Assembly (NCBI GenBank): GCA_015522865.1
Contig: WALN01000017.1
Span: 1-8,276, forward strand
DNA length: 8,276 nucleotides
Source of the DNA: Microcaldota archaeon
Lineage (GTDB): Archaea; Micrarchaeota; Micrarchaeia; Norongarragalinales; WALN01
Reading direction: 5' to 3'
The position numbers and the translations under genes were made by a program. The notes beneath the pieces were generated by a model. The model ran no database searches, was not told where the DNA came from, and worked only from the letters and a program-made list of their open reading frames with translations. Shown one piece after another: positions 1 to 7,900 of this stretch. Positions within the stretch are counted from its first letter, which is position 1. Each line of letters opens with the position of its first letter.

Positions 1-1
1 C

Positions 2-1006
2 ATTACAGCAAATAATATTCACAACGACTCAGTAGGAGTTTACATGGAGTCATGCGGAGGCAACAAATTTTATAATAACGCCTTTTCTGCAAATAATCTT
101 GACTATAACGACAACGACACTTCTTCTACCTCTGCAAATAATTTTACTATTGAAAGTTTCTTTACCGCATTAACTAGTAATATTAGTGCAAACCTTACAG
201 TTAATTCATCATCTCTCGGCGCTTACCCAACAGGATACGACAGCCTTAACAAAAAAATTAACTTAACAAACAATTCAGCATCAGCTTATGCAAATGTTAC
301 ATTTTTCTATTCTGATTCCGGGTATGATGAACCAACAATTGATTTGTGGGAATATAATGGCACCACATGGAACAGAGTGCCTAATACTATCCAGGACACC
401 TCTGCAAATTCAATTTCTGCAAATATAACTAGTTTCTCAGTATTCGATGTTTTGGGCAGGAAGAGCTCAATAGGAGGCGGCTGCATCAATTTTAATTTGA
501 ATGTAAACTACACGTGCTCTCCGGGCCTGATTGTTGTCCAGACATTGAGGCACAACTCTCCACTTTCAAATGTTAGAATAAGAGTGTTCAAGGATTCTGT
601 TCTGATGTCCACAAACTACACAGATGAAAATGGATTTTTGAATTTCTCTGTTGATGCTTCTGGAGATTATAGAATAGAAGCATATAAGTCAGGTTATTGC
701 TCAGAAAGAGAAAGCTTTACACTTGGAGAGTGTGTTGTTTCGACACCCACACCAACCCCGACAACCACAGCAACACCGGCTCCTACTTCAACTGCAACTC
801 CAAGTGCAGGAGCAGTTTCTGCAACTCCCACTTTCACACCAACAATTTCAGCAACACCAACCCCAATACAGACACCATCTCCCACACCAACTCCGGCACC
901 AAAACCAGTTCCCCAAGGAATCAATCCAATATGGTATGGTGTAATAATTGTTCTGGCAATTGCAATAATCGCAGTTGTTTACAAATACAATCTAATTAGC
1001 TCTTAA
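2..1006 (+). CDS. Surface-anchored protein with beta-helix repeats, Ig-like domain, Thr/Pro stalk and C-terminal TM (5'-truncated)
   Basis: The frame is open to the window's left edge, so the first ATG (44) is probably internal; 334 residues are visible. Domains in order: Asn-rich rungs (ITANNI, FSANNL, TSANNF) typical of NosD-type right-handed parallel beta-helices, to about 145; a beta-sandwich domain at about 150-461 containing LWEYNGTTWNRV and ending SFSVFDVLGR; a carboxypeptidase-regulatory-like domain at about 527-715 with a DENGFLNFSV turn and a KSGY strand; a Thr/Pro/Ala stalk (743-913); one hydrophobic helix (about 929-980) and a short tail beginning KYN. N-x-S/T sequons are numerous, which fits an N-glycosylated archaeal surface protein held by a C-terminal anchor, with its body outside the cell. 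The beta-helix could bind glycans or act as an adhesin; the sequence does not decide. It converges with the nuclease gene. The reading frame is certain, the architecture likely, the specific role unknown. Confidence 0.88.
   Translation: MTANNIHNDSVGVYMESCGGNKFYNNAFSANNLDYNDNDTSSTSANNFTIESFFTALTSNISANLTVNSSSLGAYPTGYDSLNKKINLTNNSASAYANVTFFYSDSGYDEPTIDLWEYNGTTWNRVPNTIQDTSANSISANITSFSVFDVLGRKSSIGGGCINFNLNVNYTCSPGLIVVQTLRHNSPLSNVRIRVFKDSVLMSTNYTDENGFLNFSVDASGDYRIEAYKSGYCSERESFTLGECVVSTPTPTPTTTATPAPTSTATPSAGAVSATPTFTPTISATPTPIQTPSPTPTPAPKPVPQGINPIWYGVIIVLAIAIIAVVYKYNLISS
743..913 (+). repeat. Thr/Pro-rich low-complexity stalk
   Basis: About 57 codons are almost entirely Thr, Pro, Ala and Ser (units such as TPTPTP, TATPAP, SATPTP), written at DNA level as repeated ACACCAAC/GCAACACC-like words. 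The stalk lies between the last folded domain and the C-terminal membrane helix, as in wall- or membrane-spanning archaeal surface proteins, and is a likely O-glycosylated spacer. Such tracts vary in length between strains. The Gly/Val-rich open frame on the opposite strand is a by-product of this composition. Confidence 0.9.
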
Positions 1007-1011
1007 GCGGA

Positions 1012-1040
1012 TTTTTTGTTTTTTATCTTATTTTTGTGTT
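1012..1040 (+). terminator. T-rich terminator of the surface-protein gene
   Basis: Five bases after the TAA stop there are two runs of six T (1012-1017 and 1019-1024) and one of five (1031-1035), with no GC-rich hairpin before them. Archaeal RNA polymerase terminates at such U-tracts, helped by the aCPSF1 factor. The T-richness is on the plus strand only, so it serves the rightward gene and not the convergent nuclease gene. Confidence 0.7.
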
Positions 1041-1095
1041 TTGTCTTTCATTTAACACTTTATTGAATTTGTTTTTCGCTGTTTTTTAATTTAGC

Positions 1096-2043
1096 TTAGA
1101 GCACATGGGCATCTATTCCCCTTTTTCTCAGTTCATGCGCAAACTCGTCTTTAAACCCATGCACTACATACACTTTTTTTGCTTCTGTTCTCTCCACGTA
1201 CTCCAGTAGTCCATCAAAGCCAGAATGGTCGCTTAAAATAAACGGTTCGTACCAACTACTTCTCAAAAATAAGTTCCATCCAGTTGCTTTTGCTCCCCTC
1301 ACTTTTCTTTTATACCCCTTTTCGAGCATTTTTAGCATGTCCCATTTAATGAAGTTCATAGGAGCAACCGCAATAAAAGGGCCTTTCACGAGTGCTTCCG
1401 ATTCATCGGTATTTGGAGAGATAAAATCCAAATATTTTCCATTCTTTTCGTAAATTTTATTTATCTCCGAAATTTTCTCAGTTACAAGCGGAGCAACAGA
1501 TGCGTATTTGTTAATTGCAGCGATAACTTCCTGAGCTTTCCCAAGTTCATAAGCTCCAACTATCCCAATCTCTCCTTTTTCTAAAATTTTCTCAGCCCAT
1601 TTTCCGATTTTCTCATATTCTTCCTCTCTTGGAGGAAAAACATATTCTCTTCTCCCATAAGTAGCTTCTACTATTAACATATCTGCCTTGGGAACTTCCG
1701 CAGGTTTTTCAATTAACGAGCCATTCAAATTGATATCTCCAGAATACAAATATGTTTTAGAATTTTCTATCCACAGTTGCTTACTTCCAAGCACATGTCC
1801 AGCATCAAACATTTTTGTTTTAATGCCAGAAATTTTTTCATTTTGAAATTCTTTCCCAGTCCTCACTTTTACCAATTCTAGTGTAGGTTCTGAAGTAGTT
1901 ATTGAAAGAGAAGAAATTAAATGGTCAAAATGTGCATGAGAAATGAAATTAAAATCTCCTTTACTATCTAAGCCAATTTTAATTCCATCTACTTCTAGTA
2001 TCACTCCAGGTGGGTGGGGAGCTAACATACTGAAATTAATCAT
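1096..2043 (-). CDS. Stand-alone metallo-beta-lactamase-fold (beta-CASP-like) RNA-processing exonuclease
   Basis: 315 residues from the ATG at 2043. Metal-site motifs of the metallo-beta-lactamase fold are in order: HAHFDH (residues 36-41), DAGHVLGS with H83, and YSGDIN with D103. These are followed by beta-CASP-type motifs: EATYG (E126), SDHSGFDGLLEYV (H273) and VVHGF (H295). This is the COG1236/Ysh1-like set of predicted mRNA 3'-end-processing nucleases. At 315 residues it lacks the N-terminal KH domains of the roughly 630-residue archaeal aCPSF1 and has a reduced cap, so it is a stand-alone small member, probably a zinc-dependent cytoplasmic endo- or 5'-exonuclease on RNA, possibly on DNA (the bacterial ligase-associated exonucleases are related). 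All expected metal ligands are present, so it should be active. A TTG at 2082 and an ATG at 2073 lie upstream in frame, but the symmetric promoter argues for 2043, and the PHPPG start typical of the family follows directly. No ligase or helicase neighbour is visible. Confidence 0.9.
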   Translation of the reverse strand: MINFSMLAPHPPGVILEVDGIKIGLDSKGDFNFISHAHFDHLISSLSITTSEPTLELVKVRTGKEFQNEKISGIKTKMFDAGHVLGSKQLWIENSKTYLYSGDINLNGSLIEKPAEVPKADMLIVEATYGRREYVFPPREEEYEKIGKWAEKILEKGEIGIVGAYELGKAQEVIAAINKYASVAPLVTEKISEINKIYEKNGKYLDFISPNTDESEALVKGPFIAVAPMNFIKWDMLKMLEKGYKRKVRGAKATGWNLFLRSSWYEPFILSDHSGFDGLLEYVERTEAKKVYVVHGFKDEFAHELRKRGIDAHVL

Positions 2044-2071
2044 TTCTACTTTAAAAACTTCTCTGGTGACC

Positions 2072-2093
2072 ATAAAAAGCAAAAGCTTTTTAT
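2072..2093. promoter_or_regulatory. Symmetric divergent promoter: 9-bp perfect dyad with a TATA-like box on each strand
   Basis: ATAAAAAGC (2072-2080), AAAA (2081-2084) and GCTTTTTAT (2085-2093) form a perfect 9-bp inverted repeat. On each strand it reads GCTTTTTAT, whose last base is 29 nt from the start codon: ATG 2122 rightward and ATG 2043 leftward, centred on the same axis at 2082.5. An archaeal TATA-like box at this distance predicts near-leaderless transcripts, and neither start has a strong Shine-Dalgarno sequence. The bases directly upstream of the box are AAAA (BRE-like purines) on the plus strand and TTTT on the minus strand, so rightward firing may be stronger. The dyad could also be a regulator's operator; the sequence does not decide. 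Confidence 0.72.
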
Positions 2094-2121
2094 TCTATTT
2101 CTGAGTTCTAAAATTGATTAG

Positions 2122-4848
2122 ATGTCTCTGGAGTCGTCTTTGCTGAAACTTTATTTTTCACTTGAGAGTGGCTATTATAAATTAATGGACAAGCTCCAAA
2201 AGGCAGGTATTCCCGCATACAAATGGTTTGTGAACCCAATTGAGATGCAGGGCTATCCATCATTTCCATTTGCTGTTCTGTTTTCTGGTCTGGTTGTTAT
2301 ACTCTTGTTGGTTTTCCTCGTTCTGCCTGTTTTTTTCCCCGCTCCTACAAGTTTAATAGTAAGAGTTTATGCTAACGAAGCTCCTGCCAACTCGGGAGTT
2401 GTAAAATTATTTTCCTCAACTGGTTTTACTGCACAGGCAAAGGTAGTAAATGGAAGCGCGGTTTTCGAGAACATACCCTCAAATATTGATCTGCAGATGA
2501 GAGTTGAGAGCAAAGGATATGAGCCGTTTAAAAAAACAATTGAAAGTGGCAGGGAAAGGAAAGTTGTTGCTGTATTAAATTCAATTTTGAATTTCCAGAC
2601 AACGGGCGCCATGAAGTTAGAAATTGTTGATCCAAGCGGAAATCCGATAAATGGGGCAAACGTTCAATGCGATGGATGTTCCGAATCTCCTTCCCTAACC
2701 TCCTCAGATGGCGTTACGTGGCTTAAAGCAACAGCCCTCTCTAATTTGCATATAGTTGTTTCTGCAAGCGGGTATACATCGAATAGTTTTGATTTTGTTT
2801 TACAGCCAGGAGACTCGGAAAGAGTTACCTTATTCAAAGAGAAAAAACCACCTGAAAATTTGAAATTTAGCGTTGCAGTTTATTTAGCTGATGAGACAGG
2901 AAAAACCATTGACGGAAAGGTGGAGTTGAGAAACTACATGGACGATTCACTAATTTCTACAGGAGTCACCTCTTCTGGCTATTACATATTTAAAGATGTT
3001 CCAAAGGGCGCAACAGTCTATGCATCCGCAACTTCTGATGGATATACTTCCACAAATTCCAAATCAGACCCCAAAACGCTTTATGCAGATGTTACTGTTC
3101 ACTTAACAATGAAGGCGGAGAGCGGCGGAAACAGAACAACTATCAGGACATTTGGCGAGGGAGATGCAGCACTTCCAGGAGATGTAAGTTTGTTTGGGCT
3201 TCCTATGGCAAATACCACTTCTACAACTGTTGAAAAATTTGGTTATTTGGACCACAAGGCAACAAGCGGCGTTGTAACTTTTGTTCTTGACCCTGCTTGG
3301 TGGTACTACGTCTTGGCAACAGCAGACGGCTACTACCCGCAGCCTTCAGCTCCATTTGCAGCTGGCAGGGATGTAAATTTGACGCTTATAAAAATGTCGA
3401 ATGATACCGCAGCTTATGTGGACGCACATGTTGAAGGAATAATAGAAGGATTCAAGATGCCAATAAACGGAGCAAATGTTGAGATGAGGAACAACTTTGG
3501 CGCTCTTATCTCAGTTCCCGCAACAACTAATGAAAACGGAGATGCAAGAATAGGGCCTGTTCTCAAGGATCAGAACGTTACTGTAACCGCCTCTTTCCCG
3601 CCTTATGAGGACTCAATAAAGCTGAGGCTGCTTGGTGGAGACAATAATGTTTCTCTCTTGCTTACAGAGCCCCCGGTAAATATCACATGCAAAGCAGTTG
3701 ATACAATCACCGGAGAAGAAATTTCAAAAGTTAATTTTACTGCAAAAGAGTTTAATGAAACAGTTTCAAACTGCTCTGGAAGCGGATGTTCACTTGACGC
3801 GTATGCGTCGGCTCCAGTTGAGATAGATGCGCTTGCTCCTGGCTATTTGGCTGCTTCTGATTTTATTGTTCCAAGCGCGAATGAGAGCAACGAGATTGAT
3901 TTGGAGATGATACGCTCTGATGATGTGTGTTGCTGGAGCGCTGAGTGCGGCTATCCCGTCTCAGGAGAGCAGGGGCCAGCTTCTGGCTTTAACTGGCCAG
4001 ATGAAAGCGAGTGTAATGGCTATACCACAAGTGGCCAGTGCACAACAGGAAATTGCTTGTGGAGAATAAATAAATGTATGAGCTGCCAGAACGCTACATG
4101 TGGAGATTACGCAAGCAGAAGCATATGCACTCAAAATCCATGCAATTTGAAAATTCCTTGTGCATGGAATTCTGAATTGGGGCTGCATGGAGCTTGTGTG
4201 CCGCAACAGTCAGAAGGAAGCCAAGCATTTCCAACAAATTTCTGTATAAGGCTTTTTAGCCCTCAATTAATTGATGAAACCGGCAATAGTGTAAGCGAAT
4301 TGGTGCCCGGAAGAAAACAATTTTTGAAATTCAGAGTAGCGTCTGTTGGAGCGGACTCTGTTGGAGTCAAAGCAATTGCCGGACCACTTGACAGCAATGA
4401 GAACGCAGAAGACGAAGCCGCATTTTTCTGGAACGTGTTTCCCTCCAATTACAAAGATGTGATAGCTGTGCTTGCATCCAAGAATATGACCGCAGTTGGC
4501 AGCACCTGCTTTGGCGATTCGATTCCGCTCGGTTCAGTTTCAAGATGCGGCTATCCAAAGAAGTGGGTGCAGACTATATTTAAAGGGACTGATGGAGTGC
4601 ATACAGTTATGTATGAAATTTATGCGAACCCATTTGCTTCGACTGTTGCGCAGAAGGTAGGTATACATTTTGTAGCTTATGCAGAGAAAAACGGCACAGT
4701 TAAAAGAGTTCCGTATGATGGGTATTTAGAATTCAATCCATCCAGCGACAGGTTGACAACAACTCTGCCTAACTGCGCATGGGTTGGTCCCAATCCTGCT
4801 GCAGGTTCTGGCGGAGGAGGCTGCAGGGGGCGTTATTGTACTAAATAA
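2122..4848 (+). CDS. Membrane-anchored modular surface protein: six Ig-like repeats, Cys-rich insert, unique C-terminal domain
   Basis: 908 residues; a TAG directly precedes the ATG, so the start is fixed. A basic, probably cytoplasmic N-terminus (1-47) is followed by one hydrophobic helix (about 50-72). The rest should be extracellular: six beta-sandwich repeats of about 80 residues at roughly 77-153, 164-238, 247-331, 341-425, 431-515 and 519-598. Several carry carboxypeptidase-regulatory-like signatures (DPSGNPINGANV at 170; SKGY, SASGY and SDGY turns). A Cys-rich segment follows (603-692) with modules C631-C652 and C655-C692, then a domain at about 700-890 that I do not recognise, ending in a Gly-rich tail with two final cysteines (GCRGRYC). 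Sequons are frequent. Repeated sandwich domains suggest a stalk or scaffold rather than an enzyme, and no catalytic motif is visible. The next gene begins 9 or 60 bases later and carries the same Cys module, which implies one operon and a shared structure. The exact role is unknown. Confidence 0.94.
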   Translation: MSLESSLLKLYFSLESGYYKLMDKLQKAGIPAYKWFVNPIEMQGYPSFPFAVLFSGLVVILLLVFLVLPVFFPAPTSLIVRVYANEAPANSGVVKLFSSTGFTAQAKVVNGSAVFENIPSNIDLQMRVESKGYEPFKKTIESGRERKVVAVLNSILNFQTTGAMKLEIVDPSGNPINGANVQCDGCSESPSLTSSDGVTWLKATALSNLHIVVSASGYTSNSFDFVLQPGDSERVTLFKEKKPPENLKFSVAVYLADETGKTIDGKVELRNYMDDSLISTGVTSSGYYIFKDVPKGATVYASATSDGYTSTNSKSDPKTLYADVTVHLTMKAESGGNRTTIRTFGEGDAALPGDVSLFGLPMANTTSTTVEKFGYLDHKATSGVVTFVLDPAWWYYVLATADGYYPQPSAPFAAGRDVNLTLIKMSNDTAAYVDAHVEGIIEGFKMPINGANVEMRNNFGALISVPATTNENGDARIGPVLKDQNVTVTASFPPYEDSIKLRLLGGDNNVSLLLTEPPVNITCKAVDTITGEEISKVNFTAKEFNETVSNCSGSGCSLDAYASAPVEIDALAPGYLAASDFIVPSANESNEIDLEMIRSDDVCCWSAECGYPVSGEQGPASGFNWPDESECNGYTTSGQCTTGNCLWRINKCMSCQNATCGDYASRSICTQNPCNLKIPCAWNSELGLHGACVPQQSEGSQAFPTNFCIRLFSPQLIDETGNSVSELVPGRKQFLKFRVASVGADSVGVKAIAGPLDSNENAEDEAAFFWNVFPSNYKDVIAVLASKNMTAVGSTCFGDSIPLGSVSRCGYPKKWVQTIFKGTDGVHTVMYEIYANPFASTVAQKVGIHFVAYAEKNGTVKRVPYDGYLEFNPSSDRLTTTLPNCAWVGPNPAAGSGGGGCRGRYCTK
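4012..4197 (+). repeat. Cys-rich module pair in the membrane-anchored protein
   Basis: Two related units lie side by side. The first is C631-x2-Y-x5-C640-x4-C645-x-W647-x4-C652. The second is C655-x4-C660-x2-Y663-x5-C669-x4-C674-x5-C680-x-W682-x9-C692. Cysteine, tyrosine and tryptophan spacing align between the two, and with the modules at 6814-7095 in the downstream gene. An even, regularly spaced cysteine set in an extracellular protein suggests a small disulfide-bonded domain. CxxC zinc-ribbon spacing is absent except at C652/C655, which lies between units. Confidence 0.75.
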
Positions 4849-4912
4849 GGTGGAAAAATGAAAAATATGCGGTGGTTTTTAGGAGGTTGTTTTGGGGGGG
4901 GTGGAAAAATGA
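4849..4912 (+). promoter_or_regulatory. Twin start regions with a G8 tract at the gene junction
   Basis: The 13-mer GGTGGAAAAATGA occurs at 4849-4861 and again at 4900-4912, exactly 51 bases (17 codons) apart. Each copy provides a GGTGG ribosome-binding-like element five bases before an ATG, and the two ATGs (4858, 4909) are in the same frame. Between them lie an AGGAGGT anti-16S match (4881-4887), too far from 4909 to be well spaced, and eight consecutive G (4894-4901). The second start gives a normal signal peptide; the first adds 17 residues (MKNMRWFLGGCF, then Gly-rich). Losing one G makes the upstream frame stop at a TGA overlapping the second ATG as ATGA; adding one G makes it stop a few codons further on. 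Confidence 0.65.
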
Positions 4913-7900
4913 GATTTAATTTGAGAATGGTTTTTATTGTTGCATTTCTTGCTGTGTTGTTTAGTGGTAGTGGAGTTGCTGCACCGATGTGGAATTTCAG
5001 TCTTCCTTCCCAACTGAATATTACGCAGGGAACCAGTGAAAATTGGGATTTAATGAGTTATATCGATAAGTCTGGTTCTTATACCTTTCAAAAGCTCAGC
5101 TCAGGCAATGCTAGTTTTTGTAGCGTTAGTGGTTTAAGCCTTCGCTGCGACGCAACAAATATTGCCCCTGATAATTATTCACTTTCAATAGAGGCCACTA
5201 AAGTGAGTGATGGAAGCACACATACAAAAACAACAACAGTAAAGGTTGTAGCTCCGGGAGTATGCCCTCCATGTGATAAAGACCATGTTTTAGTCACATG
5301 CACTATATCCGAGAAATGTCATTCTGATACTACTTATTCCTACCTCTGCACCAAAAATGACGGAGATGGATATAGCTGGACGGGATGTGATGAAACTAAT
5401 AAATGCAAGTCCTATTACAACGAGACGCTCGGAAAGAGAATGTGGTGCACGAATTGGGGAGGTTACTGGCAGTGGAGATCTGTCCCTGAATGCGAGGAGC
5501 AAACTAATAGTGATGGAACACTTAAGTTGACTGGGGGAGATATGTGTTTAAACACTAATACTAATAGCCAATATTACAACAGCCCGGTTTGTGACAATGA
5601 TGGTGATTGCAAATGCGTATCAAGGGATTTAAATAGTAGTTGTGAGCGTATAGCTACTGTTTTTCCAATCCACTGCAACACATGCGGTGTTGGGGAGAAC
5701 AGTCACACATTTGACAAAATAATTTTTGCAACAGGAGTCAATCCTAAATCAAACTGCCCTAATGGGGGTTCGATTTATTGGGCGTTCCAAAATGAGACAA
5801 ATGCAAACGGTATTGCTCCGTATGGGCCGAAGCTTAACTCAGAGTGTACAGGTTCTGGAGATGGGTGCAATGGGGATTTAAGTAGTCGCAATCTACAAGG
5901 CGATAGTAAAGGCGCACCACTTAAGGCAGTTTATGTGTATTACAACGACGACGATAAGAGTTATTATTTGTTCTTTATAGGGGGAGACAAAATATATGAG
6001 AAAAAATTGATTCAAACTAAATATTCTCTTACAGTAAAGCAGCTATCATCAGTATCTATTAAAGGAAACCTTACTGGTACATGGGCAAGACTGCTCGCAT
6101 TTCCACTTCCAACAGGTGGTTTTGTAGCATTTTACTCTGACAATAAAAAACTTTGCAGATATGCTCCATATGAAGGTGAAGAATACAAATGTATAGATTT
6201 GACTGGAATACAAGCTATTGACTTAACAAACTTTTATGGTATCCAAGATTATGGAGATTATGTATATAATTTGAACATGTTCTATTATCTAACTTCTTCA
6301 AAGTTAGAAGCCAGATATGTCTCTGACCTTGGACCTTTTACTGATTACTCTTCATATAGTGTTTCTGGCGGAAAAGAAATGAAGTTAGGAGCTCACAATT
6401 GGAAAATTTTCTCATATCCGATTGTTTATTGGTCGTCTTCTGGCGGAGTCAGGTGGACTTATATTTACTATCCCAATTTCAAGCCGCGGCTTATAGATTT
6501 CCATATTCCAAAAGATATAGGAGTTTCAAATACTATGGACGGCCTTGGTACTGTTATTGCATATGTTATTAGAGGAGGTCAAATGTACTTTTACTATGTG
6601 GACCCTGATTTTGTTGTTCATTACAAGACTCTATTTCCCGGCAAAAACTATGAACTTTTAGGAAAGCCCGGCACGACAGCGATACTTGGGAGAGATATTT
6701 ATTGGGTTGACACCACACACAACACAATTAGAAAAGAAGCCAATGTTATTTCTGAGAAATATGGAGGTAATAGCACTGATGAAAATGGAGAGGTTCATGT
6801 AAATTCAACAACCTGTGCAGCAAAGAAATGTTCTGATTACAACAATTACGAAGTGGCGGATGATTTGAAAGATTGTAGTTCCAACAGTTATTTACTGTGC
6901 GTGTTTAATCCGTGCGGAATATTCGGAAATCATGGGTGCACTTGGAAGGGATCGCAATATTCAGGTTCCTGTTTAGTTGAAAAGGCTCAATGCAACGGCG
7001 GGAAGTGTTCTTCTTATATAACTGAAAAAGACTGCGAGGAAAACGATTGCCACTTCAACGGAGGTTATGGATGCACTTGGAATGGCGAAGAGTGCGTTAA
7101 TGCAAATGGCAATCCAAACGGACCGTCCTTAGCTTTTGATTATATAATTTCTGATACAGGCAACCACAGAGTGCTTCTTGTAAGCAAAGGTGGCCATACT
7201 GTTTGGAGATATGGCTGCAACACTCTTTTAGACAATGGAGAATGCAAGGCAGGAGACGGAGAATCAGACCTTGACTCTCCACATGATGCAGTTTATGTTG
7301 AGGCCAATGATACAGTTGTTATAGCGGACAGCCACAACAACAGAGTTCTTGTTGTTTCGCCAAATACGACAAGGAAAGATGAGGAAGGTGTTGCATACGG
7401 AGGAAAAGTTTTGTGGGAGATAACAGGACTTTCAAATCCTTATTCAGCTATTCCAGTTTTCGAGAATGTAAGCGGAAAGCCTGTATGGAAAGGGAAAATA
7501 TTAGTTACAGAGCATGGCTCTGAGAGTGGAAATGACAACGGCGATGTAAAAGAATTTGATAAGAACGGAAATAAAATATGGACTTTTTCTGATGTGAAGC
7601 ATCCCTCAGATGCATATCCTATTTATGGTACTGACTTGGTCCTTATTGCAGATACATCCAATTCCAGAATAATTGAGTTGAATTACACAAGCGAAGAAAT
7701 TGAGTGGACGTATGGATGTAAATCGTCTTCAGTTTCTCTTACTTCTGGCGATAATGTACTTATCAGTTGCTCTGGCTCTGCGGAGAAAGTAAATATTGAA
7801 GACAGCCAAGCATATTTGAGTTTCGGCAACCTCATTTCGAGCGTTATTCAAACCTCTGATGGAAATTATTTACTTGCTCTGCCAGACATTTATGTAGTTA

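Noticed and set aside
694..924. Gly/Val-rich open frame on the minus strand
   Set aside because: It is the complement of the Thr/Pro stalk codons; low complexity keeps several frames open, and no start context or domain supports it.
697..999. Two overlapping plus-strand frames with His/Thr/Asn- or Gln-rich products
   Set aside because: They are alternate readings of the same low-complexity stalk DNA, lying wholly inside the recognised gene.
2044..2082. Longer nuclease start at TTG 2082 or ATG 2073
   Set aside because: Both fall inside the symmetric TATA-like dyad, and ATG 2043 has the same box-to-start distance as the divergent gene.
3961..4558. Minus-strand open frames within the membrane-anchored gene
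   Set aside because: They are antisense to a well-supported domain-bearing frame, and their products show no recognisable motif.
4870..4904. G-quadruplex element
   Set aside because: G-runs other than the G8 tract are only two bases long, so only a weak two-tetrad structure is possible; the start-codon explanation is simpler.
4858..4908. Lipoprotein signal (FLGGC) in the upstream-start extension
   Set aside because: There is no hydrophobic stretch of usable length before the cysteine, and the normal signal peptide begins at 4909.
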